A stretch of DNA of 64,000 bases from an uncultured Dysgonomonas sp. GTDB lineage: Bacteria > Bacteroidota > Bacteroidia > Bacteroidales > Dysgonomonadaceae. This document shows positions 8,923-17,946 of the stretch, piece by piece. Each line of letters opens with the position of its first letter. Position 1 is the first letter of the stretch. The translations under genes were made by a program, and so were the position numbers. The stretch is taken from NCBI GenBank assembly GCA_937875275.1, contig CALNCC010000100.1, positions 9,774 through 73,773 on the forward strand, read 5' to 3'. Under the pieces are notes generated by a model. That model was given only the letters and a program-made list of their open reading frames with translations. It did no database searches and was not told the origin of the DNA.

Positions 8923-10506
8923 TTATTTTACTATTGAGGCGTCCGGTTCACATATTACACGGAATCCTATTCCTTTTATGTCTGAGTACCACCAGATACT
9001 CTTCGGTTGTTGAGGGTCGGTCTTCAACCAATTGTTGTGCTGCGTAGCACTTCTTGCCGCTGAGCGCAAATCGGCAGCGTCGGATGTGTAGTTCCCTCCA
9101 CGTACTACCCACTCTTCTCCTGTCGTATTGATAGGATTGGTAACATTGTCGCCGCTGGTAGCATATGCGTTGTCAGCATATTTGTCGGCACAATACTCCA
9201 TTACATTACCTAACATATTTTTCAACCCGAACGGATTGGCTTCGACCATCGACGGCTCTTGTGTACGGTTCTTTCCGTTTTTACTGTAAATCACATATTT
9301 CGATATCCCTTCGGTATCAGCATCGAAGAACTTGCGCCAGAATCCCTGATCCGAGAAGTCCTTAGGATCGCCTGCAAAGAAATATGGCGTTTCAGTTCCG
9401 CCACGTGCGGCATACTCCCACTCAGCCTCGGTTGGTAAACGATATTTTTTGCCGGTCTTCATCGACAACCACTGGCAGAATGTTTCTGCCGCATAGTGGG
9501 TCATCGTTATTGCCGGACGATCGCCGCCGTTCCATCCCTGATCGGGGAACCCGAACGGAGGTGTAGGACCCGACACTGCGTCTATATCGGGGTTGCTATT
9601 GTTGGCAAAGACCATTTCGGGTGGTGTGCGACCTTCGCTCCTCGTCTGCCCATAGAATGCCCAGTACATATCCCAAGTAGTCTCAACTTCGGCAATGAAG
9701 AAAGAGCTTACGGTTACGTTACGTACAGGCGCTTCATCTTCTTTGTGGAATTGCTCTTTTGCATCGCTACCCATCTTGAAAGTTCCTCCGTCAACAGCCA
9801 CCATCTTGAATGATATTGGTGTTTGAGGTATTTGCTCTACGAAATCCTCAAATTTGTCGACCATGGTTGCTTCCTTGAAATACGAAGCCGAATCGGCAGC
9901 AGATTTCCCTGCCCCAGGAACGACAGTCAGTTTCGAATGCTTGTAGTTCGGATTGTGATGCCCTACATCGAGGTGGCAACTGATGCATTGAAGATCAAGT
10001 TTCTCTTCATTCTCGTCGTAATATAAGTGAGCCGTGATGCCCTCGTCTGTTATCCCCTGAGGGAACAAATTGTGATGACACTCTTTACACGATTCGTTTG
10101 GTATATATTTTATAGCTTCTTCGAGCTCCGATTTTTTCTCCCAATCGAAGTCTATACTATCTTTAGTTAGATATCCCCATACATCTTTTATGCCCAATTT
10201 GGCTTTCGCTGTATAATGATCCCATGTGTTATTCTTAGGCGGGAGATGACAGTCTACACAGTTTACTTTTGTTCCGCTACCGTTATTCATATGCACCGAT
10301 TGCTTCCACGAATCTTCGACATGCGGATGCACATGACACATCATACACGATTCGTTTGTAGAGAAATAGACTGATGTCTGATATAAGCCGACAGCAATAG
10401 CTAAGCCGATAATCAAACCGGAGATAAGGTAGAAAGATTTGCGTTTAAAAAATGGCTTTTTATTCCTGTACTGATAGGAATCTTTCCTTTTTCGTTTAAA
10501 GTTCAT
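8923..10506 (-). CDS. NapC/NirT-type tetraheme cytochrome c fused to a SUMF1 domain
   Basis: A 527-residue fusion. Residues 25-45 form one membrane anchor after a basic N-terminus. Four CxxCH haem c motifs follow: C54-H58, C83-H87, C140-H144 and C174-H178, in the layout of NapC/NrfH quinol-oxidising anchors. A linker leads to a SUMF1/FGE-fold domain (about 230-520) with GGTFKMGSD, RPAITMTHYAAETFCQWL, YRLPTEAEWEYAARGG, GNVMEYC, VVRGGNYTSD and GIGFRV. The segment after RGGNY has no cysteines, whereas true formylglycine-generating enzymes have a copper-binding pair there, so sulfatase maturation is unlikely. First gene of an operon with an exported oxidoreductase and isomerase. Periplasmic, inner-membrane anchored. 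Confidence 0.88.
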   Translation of the reverse strand: MNFKRKRKDSYQYRNKKPFFKRKSFYLISGLIIGLAIAVGLYQTSVYFSTNESCMMCHVHPHVEDSWKQSVHMNNGSGTKVNCVDCHLPPKNNTWDHYTAKAKLGIKDVWGYLTKDSIDFDWEKKSELEEAIKYIPNESCKECHHNLFPQGITDEGITAHLYYDENEEKLDLQCISCHLDVGHHNPNYKHSKLTVVPGAGKSAADSASYFKEATMVDKFEDFVEQIPQTPISFKMVAVDGGTFKMGSDAKEQFHKEDEAPVRNVTVSSFFIAEVETTWDMYWAFYGQTRSEGRTPPEMVFANNSNPDIDAVSGPTPPFGFPDQGWNGGDRPAITMTHYAAETFCQWLSMKTGKKYRLPTEAEWEYAARGGTETPYFFAGDPKDFSDQGFWRKFFDADTEGISKYVIYSKNGKNRTQEPSMVEANPFGLKNMLGNVMEYCADKYADNAYATSGDNVTNPINTTGEEWVVRGGNYTSDAADLRSAARSATQHNNWLKTDPQQPKSIWWYSDIKGIGFRVICEPDASIVK

Positions 10507-10678
10507 AATGGTTTTATAGTAGTTTTTTTTTCATGGAGCTAACATTAACAACCATACACAGTTGATCTAAAAGAAGAACAATACAAATAAAGGCATAAAA
10601 TCACTAAAAATCACTTTTTTTAAGAAAAAATAAGATATCGAGACCCTGTTGTAGAATATATTTTTTGAAGAAGATTCG

Positions 10679-11665
10679 TTAACGATATTCGTATTCGGAG
10701 AAACGGCTCGATTTCAGTGTTATATAATCGCTATCACCACTCCCTATCACGAGCATATAATCAATCGCTTCTTTTTCTGCCATCTGCCTCACTTGCGATG
10801 TATCTGCCAACATAAAGGCTGTGGCATACGCATCGGCAGTCATACAATCGTCTGCGATTACTGTTGCGCTCAGCGTGCTCTTTGCCGATGGGTAACCGGT
10901 AGTGGGGTCAATTGTGTGTGCATATTTCTTTCCGTCTTTGACGTAGTAGTTGCGATAGTTGCCCGATGTTGCCATCGCCTTGTTGCAAAGGCTGACTACC
11001 GCCTGTTCTTTTCCGTACTCAAATATATCTTTACCCATAGGCATGCTGATGCCCACATTCCAACAACGCCCCTTAGGGCTCAATCCCTTCGTGCGTATTT
11101 CGCCTCCTATCTCCACCATATAATTCTTAATCTCGTGCCTGTCCAACAGTCCGGCGATAACATCTACGGCATACCCTTTAGCTATTGCCGATGCATTGAT
11201 CTGCACCTTCGGATTTTCTTTTTCCACATAGCCATCTTTCAACCTTATTTTATCGTATCCGACCAATTGCCTCAGACTATCAATCGTTTCGGGGGTTATA
11301 TGCTCCATATTCTTGAACCCGAATCCCCATGCGTTTATCATCGGCGAAATGGTGATGTCGAACAATCCGTCCGACAGGGCAGATACTTGTTGTGCCCGAT
11401 TGAATACATTGATGAAGAATGTGTCTAAAACAACCGCTTCGTTGTTGTTCACCTTCGAGATAACGGACGATGGATTAAACACATTCAACGAATTATCGAA
11501 CCTAAGCAGCTCGGCATCAATCTCTTCTTTCAGCGAATGGGTATATTGATATTTAACCGAATAGAAGGTGTGAAAGATCTCGCCTTTGTCTTCGATGTTT
11601 TGCTGTTTTTTCGTTGAACAGGAGAAACAAGACAAGAGAATGACTGTAAGAGTAAGAAAGCGCAT
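10679..11665 (-). CDS. apbE: FAD:protein FMN transferase (ApbE lipoprotein)
   Basis: A 328-residue ApbE, which attaches FMN to Thr residues of exported redox proteins such as NqrC or RnfG. Visible motifs are INASAIAKGYAVD (about residues 155-167), GGEIRTKG, HTIDPTTGYP and DCMTADAYATAFM. I chose the ATG at 11663-11665, giving MRFLTLTVILLSCFSC, a lipoprotein signal; a longer frame to 11719 would run through the -7 box at 11692-11699. It precedes the cytochrome-SUMF1 operon by 172 bases on the same strand, so it may belong to the same redox system, but no FMN-acceptor protein is encoded nearby. Confidence 0.92.
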   Translation of the reverse strand: MRFLTLTVILLSCFSCSTKKQQNIEDKGEIFHTFYSVKYQYTHSLKEEIDAELLRFDNSLNVFNPSSVISKVNNNEAVVLDTFFINVFNRAQQVSALSDGLFDITISPMINAWGFGFKNMEHITPETIDSLRQLVGYDKIRLKDGYVEKENPKVQINASAIAKGYAVDVIAGLLDRHEIKNYMVEIGGEIRTKGLSPKGRCWNVGISMPMGKDIFEYGKEQAVVSLCNKAMATSGNYRNYYVKDGKKYAHTIDPTTGYPSAKSTLSATVIADDCMTADAYATAFMLADTSQVRQMAEKEAIDYMLVIGSGDSDYITLKSSRFSEYEYR

Positions 11666-11691
11666 AAGACTATTTTTTTTGACGGATAAGG

Positions 11692-11699
11692 CAAAGATA
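11692..11699 (-). promoter_or_regulatory. -7 promoter box for apbE
   Basis: The minus strand reads TATCTTTG (TAnnTTTG), 27 bases upstream of the chosen start. Confidence 0.5.
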
Positions 11700-11784
11700 A
11701 GAAATAAACTGTTGTTCAAAATAATGGCTATTATATAGAGATTTGTCTTAAATTCGTAGATTGATATGTTCTATATTTTGACCG

Positions 11785-12564
11785 ATGGATATGAAGCAGA
11801 AAAAGTATAAATTGGGTGTTGCGTTGAGTGGTGGTGGAGCTAAAGGTTTTGCTCATCTGGGGGTGATGCAGGCACTATACGAAAGAGGAATATATCCTGA
11901 TGTTATAGCCGGAACAAGTGCCGGTGCTTTTGCCGGAGTCTTTCTTGCCGATGGCAGTATGCCGAAAGATATACTCGGTTTTTTTCAGAACAGAGTGTTC
12001 AAAGAGTTCGCCGAATTTACACTGCCTCAGACGGGGTTCTTCAAGACTACCCGGTTTCAGTCATTCCTGAAAGAACATCTGAAAGCTACCCGATTTGAGG
12101 ATTTGAAAACTCCGATACGTATTGTTGCTACCGATATTGCTCAAGGTAAAAGTAAGGTTTTCTCGTCGGGCGACCTCATCCCTGCGGTGATTGCGTCATG
12201 CTCTGTTCCTATCGTATTCACGCCGGTAGAGATAGGCGGTTGCTACTATTTAGATGGCGGATTGTTCAAAAATTTTCCGGTATCGGCTATCAAAGATGAC
12301 TGCGAAACGGTTATCGGTATCAATGTCAGCCCTCTTACCCATCTCGAATATAGGCATTCGATGAAGTATATTGCCGAACGCTCGTTTCACTACATGTCGG
12401 TGTCAAACACATTTGCCGACCGCAAACTATGCGACCATCTCATCGAACTGAGTAATTTGTCTCATTATTCGATGTTCGACTTAGAACATATAGAGGAAAT
12501 ATACGAGAACGGTTACGACTTAGCGCATAGCTATCTGGATAAAAATAAGATTGGAACAACGTGA
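11785..12564 (+). CDS. Patatin-like phospholipase (RssA type)
   Basis: A 259-residue cytoplasmic patatin. The Ser-Asp dyad is S45 in GTSAG and D157 in DGG, with the oxyanion-hole glycines in SGGGAKG (residues 15-21). These proteins hydrolyse acyl ester bonds of phospholipids or related lipids; there is no signal peptide. The downstream gene fbp is separated by 157 bases and has its own weak promoter box, so no functional link is implied. A start two codons further in (MKQKK) is equally possible. Confidence 0.9.
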   Translation: MDMKQKKYKLGVALSGGGAKGFAHLGVMQALYERGIYPDVIAGTSAGAFAGVFLADGSMPKDILGFFQNRVFKEFAEFTLPQTGFFKTTRFQSFLKEHLKATRFEDLKTPIRIVATDIAQGKSKVFSSGDLIPAVIASCSVPIVFTPVEIGGCYYLDGGLFKNFPVSAIKDDCETVIGINVSPLTHLEYRHSMKYIAERSFHYMSVSNTFADRKLCDHLIELSNLSHYSMFDLEHIEEIYENGYDLAHSYLDKNKIGTT

Positions 12565-12721
12565 GGACGCAACAAGTCTGTTGCATCGGGCGCGAACACT
12601 TGTTTGCCTGCGATAAACTGCCGCCAATGCAACAATTATATGAATACATATTGCTGTTTTAATTATTATTATTACTTTGGTATGCCTAATCAGAGTAATC
12701 ACGACAAAATATATCTAAATC

Positions 12722-13753
12722 ATGAAAAGTAATACAAGAAAAACTCTTGACGAATTCATCATAGAGAAGCAGGAAGACTTCCAATATTCTACGGGAGAGC
12801 TTTCACGTTTGCTGAATTCTATTTTGCTTGCGGCTCGCGTTGTGAGCTACAAGGTTAATAAAGCCGGATTGGTAGACATTACCGGATCGGTGGGTGTTGT
12901 AAATGTACAAGGCGAAGAGCAGAAAAAACTCGACGTATACGCAAATGATGTTTTTATACAGACATTGGTGAATAGAGAAATCGTTTGCGGAATAGCTTCG
13001 GAGGAGAATGATAATTTCATCACAATTCAGGGATTCGACAATGGGCATAATAACAAGTATGTAGTGTTGATGGATCCATTAGATGGTTCTTCTAACATAG
13101 ATGTGAACGTTTCTGTGGGGACGGTGTTCTCTATTTATCACAGAGTTTCGCCATTGGGTAGCCCCGTTACGATGGAAGATTTTCTCCAGCCCGGAATCAA
13201 CCAAGTCGCGGCCGGATATATTTTGTATGGAACATCTACTATGATTGTCTATACTACTGGGAAAGGGGTGAATGGATTTACGCTTAACCCTGCTATCGGA
13301 AGCTTTTATCTGTCGCACCCGAATATGAAATATCCGGAAAGAGGCAGTATATATTCTGTCAATGAAGGTAATTATGTTCATTTCCCGCAAGGGGTGAAAA
13401 ATTTCATCAAATACTGTCAAGAGGAAAAAGACGATCGTCCTTATTCGTCTCGCTATATAGGGAGCCTCGTTTCGGATTGTCATCGCAATCTGATCAAAGG
13501 GGGTATCTTCTTCTATCCGCCAACAACAAAAGCGCCGAAAGGAAAATTGAGATTGTTGTATGAATGTAACCCGATGGCATTCATTACCGAGCAGGCAGGA
13601 GGGATAGCAACCGATGGATTTAAGCGGACATTGGAAATACAACCAACTGAGTTGCACGAAAGAACAGCATTCTATTGTGGAAACAGTGATATGGTAAAAA
13701 AAATGATGGAATCGATTGAGAAAGCCGGAGACGGGAACACGGCGAGAGAATAG
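12722..13753 (+). CDS. fbp: Fructose-1,6-bisphosphatase class I
   Basis: A 343-residue class I FBPase, the gluconeogenic enzyme that hydrolyses fructose 1,6-bisphosphate to fructose 6-phosphate. The metal-binding motif [10 protein letters not shown] (about residues 119-128), [25 protein letters not shown] and EQAGG are all present and intact. Length is normal for the bacterial class I enzyme. A TTACTTTG at 12672-12679 is a one-mismatch -7 box upstream. A very strong terminator follows, making it a single-gene unit. Confidence 0.97.
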   Translation: MKSNTRKTLDEFIIEKQEDFQYSTGELSRLLNSILLAARVVSYKVNKAGLVDITGSVGVVNVQGEEQKKLDVYANDVFIQTLVNREIVCGIASEENDNFITIQGFDNGHNNKYVVLMDPLDGSSNIDVNVSVGTVFSIYHRVSPLGSPVTMEDFLQPGINQVAAGYILYGTSTMIVYTTGKGVNGFTLNPAIGSFYLSHPNMKYPERGSIYSVNEGNYVHFPQGVKNFIKYCQEEKDDRPYSSRYIGSLVSDCHRNLIKGGIFFYPPTTKAPKGKLRLLYECNPMAFITEQAGGIATDGFKRTLEIQPTELHERTAFYCGNSDMVKKMMESIEKAGDGNTARE

Positions 13754-13798
13754 ACTATCTGCCTCCGAAATAACAGGTAAGAGGTTATTTTCCTAAGA

Positions 13799-13845
13799 AA
13801 ACGAAAGAGGGTGTCCAACTTTTTGGACACCCTCTTTCGTTTCAT
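13799..13845 (+). terminator. Strong, probably bidirectional terminator between fbp and the GH130 gene
   Basis: A 19-bp perfect inverted repeat (13799-13817 with 13824-13842, six-base loop) lies between two convergent genes. Short T-runs occur on both sides (TTTC/CGTTTTC), so it could stop transcription from both directions. Confidence 0.85.
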
Positions 13846-13898
13846 AAATCTCCTTCAGAGATAACATATATCTCAGCCTCTTTTTCGATACCCTCTTC

Positions 13899-15098
13899 TT
13901 ATTTGATAGGGTCTCCTGCTACGTTTTGTGCAGGATCGTATACAGCTACACCAACCTTAGAGTCAGCACATCCGTAATACAGATACCATTTGTCGTTGAA
14001 GAAAGTAAGCCCTTCGATAAATACCGTCCCGTCAACATACTGTCCACTTTTCTCGAAAGCGTCCATTGGGCGGAAGAAAGGAACATCTAAGCGAGCAAGC
14101 ACTTGACCCGGATTTTCGAGGTCGAACAAGATTTGTCCTGCACAGTACGAGTTTGGAGTAAAACGCTCATCGCGTCTGTCGTCTCCTCTATTCTTTCCGT
14201 TATATAGAAGAAGAATACCATGTTCTGTGATAACAGCCGGAGGTCCACATTCAGTAAGGTCGCTATCGAAATATTTAGGACGAGGATACACAATCCCTTT
14301 CAAGTCTCCTTTTTCATTTAGCTCCGGAGTCCAGTTGATGAGGTCGTCAGATGTAGCGATATTAATCATTCTTTCGCCCCAATACATCATATATTTACCG
14401 TTAACTTTGGTAATTACTTGCGTGCCATCTATCACTTTAGTAACAATAGATCCTGATTTGCTTGTGAGGTCGATGAAACGTCCGTCATATGCTTTTGCAA
14501 AAGCAGGACCATGTTTCTCCCATGTGATAAGGTCTTTTGATGTTGCGATACATAGACGAGGAGTAGCTGTGATTTCTCCATTGTCTCGGTTCCATCCTGT
14601 ATACGCCATTACAAAAGTTCCGTCTTCGGTAACGGCTACACGAGGGTCTTCACAACCACCACGCCATTCGTATACTTTAGCATTATCTTCGGCAGGGAAT
14701 AAAACAGGAGACTCTCTTCGCGTCATAGTTACACCGTCGGTTGTTTCAGCAAGGCCGACACGAGATGTTCTTTTACCAATGCCGGTAGCAGAATTATCTT
14801 CGGCACGATATAGAACGCATATTTTACCGTCTTTTACAACAGCAGCAGGGTTGAATGTATCACTTTCTTCCCATTTGATTTTCGTTTTCTGCATAGGACA
14901 GTCAAACTCAGTGTCCTTAGGTTCGATCACCGGATTAACCCCCTCGGGGCGAACAAAACCTCCCATTGCCCAAAACGGCAATCGGTTTTCAGTGCTTTTA
15001 AGATCTGCCATAGGGCAACAGGTCTTTTTCTGTTCACCACAACATGCTACCATCAACACAGACGATAGAACAAGGATAGTTGAATAGATAAATTTCAT
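13899..15098 (-). CDS. GH130-type glycosidase/phosphorylase lipoprotein
   Basis: A 399-residue lipoprotein (lipobox LMVAC at residues 15-19) with a five-bladed propeller of the GH130/GH43-like type. Segments matching GH130 are FNPAAVVKDGKICVLYRAEDNS, RGGCEDPRVAV (conserved Glu-Asp pair, about residues 150-160) and ECGPPAV, followed by LLLYNGKNRGDD. GH130 members are mannoside phosphorylases or beta-1,2-mannosidases; a secreted lipoprotein form suggests hydrolysis of mannosides in the periplasm. It lies 34 bases downstream of anSME on the same strand, so the two are probably cotranscribed although a mechanistic link is unclear. Confidence 0.78.
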   Translation of the reverse strand: MKFIYSTILVLSSVLMVACCGEQKKTCCPMADLKSTENRLPFWAMGGFVRPEGVNPVIEPKDTEFDCPMQKTKIKWEESDTFNPAAVVKDGKICVLYRAEDNSATGIGKRTSRVGLAETTDGVTMTRRESPVLFPAEDNAKVYEWRGGCEDPRVAVTEDGTFVMAYTGWNRDNGEITATPRLCIATSKDLITWEKHGPAFAKAYDGRFIDLTSKSGSIVTKVIDGTQVITKVNGKYMMYWGERMINIATSDDLINWTPELNEKGDLKGIVYPRPKYFDSDLTECGPPAVITEHGILLLYNGKNRGDDRRDERFTPNSYCAGQILFDLENPGQVLARLDVPFFRPMDAFEKSGQYVDGTVFIEGLTFFNDKWYLYYGCADSKVGVAVYDPAQNVAGDPIK

Positions 15099-15132
15099 CG
15101 TAAAAATTGTTTAATGTTTATGTATTTAAATA

Positions 15133-16296
15133 TCAAAAAAGATTCATAATGTTAGCCGGAGAACGTTTGTTCATCAACTCTTTTTTCATAAAATCCATAT
15201 AAGGAGCAATGTGTCTGAAAAATTTCATATAGCCACGGCAAAGATAATTTAAATTTGGTTCCCCCGCTAACGTGCTGGAAATTCTATTCTTGGGGCACTC
15301 TCCATTGCATGCAAAGAGGAACTCACACTTTTTACATTGCGAAGGCAGTTTGTCGTATTTGTCGTTGCCGAATGAAGTTTGTTTTGACGAATACATCATT
15401 TCGGTCAATGTCTTGGAATATATATTCCCCAATTTGTATTCGGGAAAGACGAAATGATCGCAGCTGTACACGTCGCCGTTAAACTCCATCACTCCTGCAT
15501 GACCGCATGTTTTGGCGAAGATGCAAGTTCCCGGAGCGACGCCCATCCAACTGCTTAGTGCGGCATCGAAATATTGGACAAAGTAACTGCCAACGTCCGT
15601 CCTTACCCATTGGTTGAAAATGGCGATGAGAAAGTCGCCCCATTTTTCGGGATCGACACTCCATTCCGTAACCTCTCCGTCAATGACCTCCACTATGGGT
15701 GCAAATTGGATAAAACGACAATCCAGTTCCTTGAAGAAATTATAAAATTGGAGTGGATGGTTTACATTATAGTCGTTTACAACACCCATTATATTAAACT
15801 CGACCTCGTATTTTTTGAGCAAAGCAATACCTTTCATTACCTTATCAAACGAGGGTGCGTCATTGTTCATTTTCCGATATCGGTCGTGGTATTGGCGGGG
15901 ACCGTCGATAGATATGCCGACTAAGAAATTATTTTCTTTAAAGAAGCGGCACCACTCGTCGGTCAGAAGAGTGCCGTTTGTTTGTATGGAATTGTCTATC
16001 CTGCGACCTCGCGCATACATTTTCTGATAAGCGAGAGCTTTTTTGTAGAAGTCGATGTTTCTCAGCAAAGTTTCACCGCCATGCCATGTGAACATAATAT
16101 CGGGCGAGGTCTGAGATTCTATATATTGCTTTGTAAATGATTCCAGCAGAGAGTCGCTCATCTGATATTTGCTGCTATTGGGATATAATTCTTTCTTATC
16201 CAGATAGTAACAATACGCACAACGCATATTGCAAACCGCTCCGATGGGCTTTAGCATAACGTAGAGGGGCTTGGCGAAAGGGCTGTATGTCTGCAT
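15133..16296 (-). CDS. Anaerobic sulfatase-maturating enzyme (radical SAM/SPASM)
   Basis: A 387-residue anSME, which oxidises the active-site Ser or Cys of sulfatases to formylglycine in the cytoplasm without oxygen. The radical SAM site is C22xxxC26xxC29 (CNMRCAYC, followed by YYLDKKELYP, typical of anSME), and the C-terminal SPASM domain carries the cysteines in CKKCEFLFACNGECPKNR. TWHGGETLLR is the conserved SAM-binding region. The Ser-type sulfatase at 41872-43476 is a plausible client. It is probably the first gene of an operon with the GH130 lipoprotein and is divergent from aguA. Confidence 0.93.
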   Translation of the reverse strand: MQTYSPFAKPLYVMLKPIGAVCNMRCAYCYYLDKKELYPNSSKYQMSDSLLESFTKQYIESQTSPDIMFTWHGGETLLRNIDFYKKALAYQKMYARGRRIDNSIQTNGTLLTDEWCRFFKENNFLVGISIDGPRQYHDRYRKMNNDAPSFDKVMKGIALLKKYEVEFNIMGVVNDYNVNHPLQFYNFFKELDCRFIQFAPIVEVIDGEVTEWSVDPEKWGDFLIAIFNQWVRTDVGSYFVQYFDAALSSWMGVAPGTCIFAKTCGHAGVMEFNGDVYSCDHFVFPEYKLGNIYSKTLTEMMYSSKQTSFGNDKYDKLPSQCKKCEFLFACNGECPKNRISSTLAGEPNLNYLCRGYMKFFRHIAPYMDFMKKELMNKRSPANIMNLF

Positions 16297-16370
16297 TTGT
16301 CCGATTGATTATTTAAGCGTAAGTTCTACTGCGATTTCATCATGGAACATGACCGTAAGGTTCCAATATT

Positions 16371-16378
16371 CAAAGATA
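16371..16378 (-). promoter_or_regulatory. -7 promoter box for the anSME gene
   Basis: The minus strand reads TATCTTTG (TAnnTTTG), 75 bases upstream of the anSME start, in the divergent anSME/aguA region. Confidence 0.5.
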
Positions 16379-16480
16379 CTAATTTTCAAGTATTGTTTTT
16401 TCATCGACCCGAGATTAACTTTGTATTTCAGTAGTTTGCAGTTTACTTCCCTTTTCGTGTATTATACTCTCAATTATTTA

Positions 16481-16488
16481 TATTTTTG
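16481..16488 (+). promoter_or_regulatory. -7 promoter box for the aguA operon
   Basis: TATTTTTG matches TAnnTTTG, 23 bases upstream of the aguA ATG. Confidence 0.5.
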
Positions 16489-16510
16489 TTTAAATAAAGA
16501 TTGAACGATT

Positions 16511-17551
16511 ATGATTGACAAAATATTTTTTCCTCCCGAGTGGTATCCTCAAAGTGCTGTACAACTGACATGGCCTCATGCGGAGACCGATTGGGGGTAT
16601 ATGTTAGAGAGAGTAACTACGTGCTTTGTCGAGATTGCCGGTCAGATATTGAAGAGGCAAAAGCTATTGATCGTTTGCCGAAGTGCCGAGACAGTCCGAT
16701 TTGAATTGAGGTCGTTTGAACAGTATTTTTACAACCTGTCTTTAGTCGAACTGCCGACCAACGACACATGGGCGAGAGATCATAGTGCGATTTCTGTTTT
16801 TGACGGAACTACGCCGATCGTTTATGACTTTACGTTTAACGGATGGGGATTGAAATTCGCGTCCGACTATGACAATCAGATTACGCGAGGCTTGTTTGCT
16901 CAGAATAAGGCTTTCGTACCTGATGTGAAATATGTGAACAAAAAAGCCTTTGTGCTGGAGGGTGGAGCAATAGAATCGGACGGAAAGGGAACATTGCTTA
17001 CCACATCGGAATGTCTGCTGTCGCCCAACAGAAATTCTTATATGGATAAAGGAGAGATTGAGGCATATCTTAAAGACGTATTTGGGCTGAATCGTGTACT
17101 GTGGGTCGATCATGGTTTCCTTGCCGGAGACGACACAGACAGTCATATAGATACACTTGCCCGTTTTTGCGACGAGCACACCATTGCTTATGTGAAATGT
17201 GAAGACAAGGGCAATATACACTACGAAGCTCTTTATAAGATGGAGCAACAGTTGAAAACCTTTGTCGACCACGAGGGTAACCCATATCGATTGATTCCGT
17301 TGCCGATGGCAAAAACGGTAGTGGAAGACGGGGAGCAGCTTCCGGCAACGTATGCCAATTTCCTTATCATCAACGGAGCGGTATTGCTTCCTTTCTACAA
17401 TGATGCAGAACGAGATACGATTGCGAAAGAGCAATTGCAGGCAGCTTTTCCGGATAGAGAAATTATCGGCATCGACTGCTCGGCTCTTATCTGTCAACAT
17501 GGCTCGCTACACTGTGTAACGATGCAATATCCACAAGGATTTATAAAATAA
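16511..17551 (+). CDS. aguA: Agmatine deiminase
   Basis: A 346-residue agmatine deiminase/peptidylarginine deiminase-type protein. It has TWPHAETDW at the N-terminus, NDTWARDHS (about residues 80-88), FNGWGLKF, LEGGAIESDG, the GDDTDSHID motif (about 204-212) and the catalytic Cys C335 in GSLHCVTMQYP. It converts agmatine to N-carbamoylputrescine, the substrate of AguB (705-1580); together they make putrescine from arginine-derived agmatine. First gene of a tight plus-strand operon (gaps 6, 20 and 11 bases) with a fluoride channel, flippase and glutathione peroxidase, which do not share its pathway. Confidence 0.94.
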   Translation: MIDKIFFPPEWYPQSAVQLTWPHAETDWGYMLERVTTCFVEIAGQILKRQKLLIVCRSAETVRFELRSFEQYFYNLSLVELPTNDTWARDHSAISVFDGTTPIVYDFTFNGWGLKFASDYDNQITRGLFAQNKAFVPDVKYVNKKAFVLEGGAIESDGKGTLLTTSECLLSPNRNSYMDKGEIEAYLKDVFGLNRVLWVDHGFLAGDDTDSHIDTLARFCDEHTIAYVKCEDKGNIHYEALYKMEQQLKTFVDHEGNPYRLIPLPMAKTVVEDGEQLPATYANFLIINGAVLLPFYNDAERDTIAKEQLQAAFPDREIIGIDCSALICQHGSLHCVTMQYPQGFIK

Positions 17552-17557
17552 AAGAAG

Positions 17558-17926
17558 ATGGTTGCCAAAATATTGTTTGTCGGTTTGGGCGGAGGATTAG
17601 GAAGTATATTCCGATTCCTTGTGTCTCATTATACCAACAAATACTATGTCGCGGTTTTTCCGTTGGCAACATTCATCGTCAATATAACAGGATGCCTGTT
17701 GATCGGCTTAATCATTGGCTTCACACAGAGGCATCTGAGCGAAGACATTAAACTGTTCCTTATTACCGGAATCTGCGGTGGATACACCACTTTTTCCGCA
17801 TTTGCCGCCGAAAATTTCAAGCTATTCGAATCGGGGCACTATCTTACATTAGCCGTTTATATCAGTACAAGTATTTTGTTAGGCATACTTGCCGTTTGGG
17901 GTGGTATATTGCTGTCTAAATTATAA
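17558..17926 (+). CDS. crcB: Fluoride ion channel CrcB/Fluc
   Basis: A 122-residue membrane protein with four hydrophobic helices. GGGLGSIFRF near the N-terminus, FPLATFIVNITGC and the break motif GICGGYTTFSAFAAE identify the dual-topology fluoride exporter. It sits six bases after aguA; no fluoride riboswitch is visible, and there is no room for one in front of the gene. Length is normal. Confidence 0.94.
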   Translation: MVAKILFVGLGGGLGSIFRFLVSHYTNKYYVAVFPLATFIVNITGCLLIGLIIGFTQRHLSEDIKLFLITGICGGYTTFSAFAAENFKLFESGHYLTLAVYISTSILLGILAVWGGILLSKL

Positions 17927-17946
17927 TTCACAAAAAAAGTAATCCT

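Noticed and set aside
8923..10506. Reading the SUMF1 domain as a sulfatase-activating formylglycine-generating enzyme
   Set aside because: The cysteine pair of true FGEs is missing and an anSME is present for the Ser-type sulfatase.
12569..12584. GCAACA/TGTTGC inverted repeat after the patatin gene as a terminator
   Set aside because: Only six base pairs and no following T-tract.
14227..15087. A 286-codon plus-strand frame opposite the GH130 gene
   Set aside because: Long, but antisense to a well-supported lipoprotein gene; its length comes from codon bias of the real gene.
17927..17946. A fluoride riboswitch for crcB
   Set aside because: crcB starts six bases after aguA and no riboswitch-like structure is visible in front of either gene.
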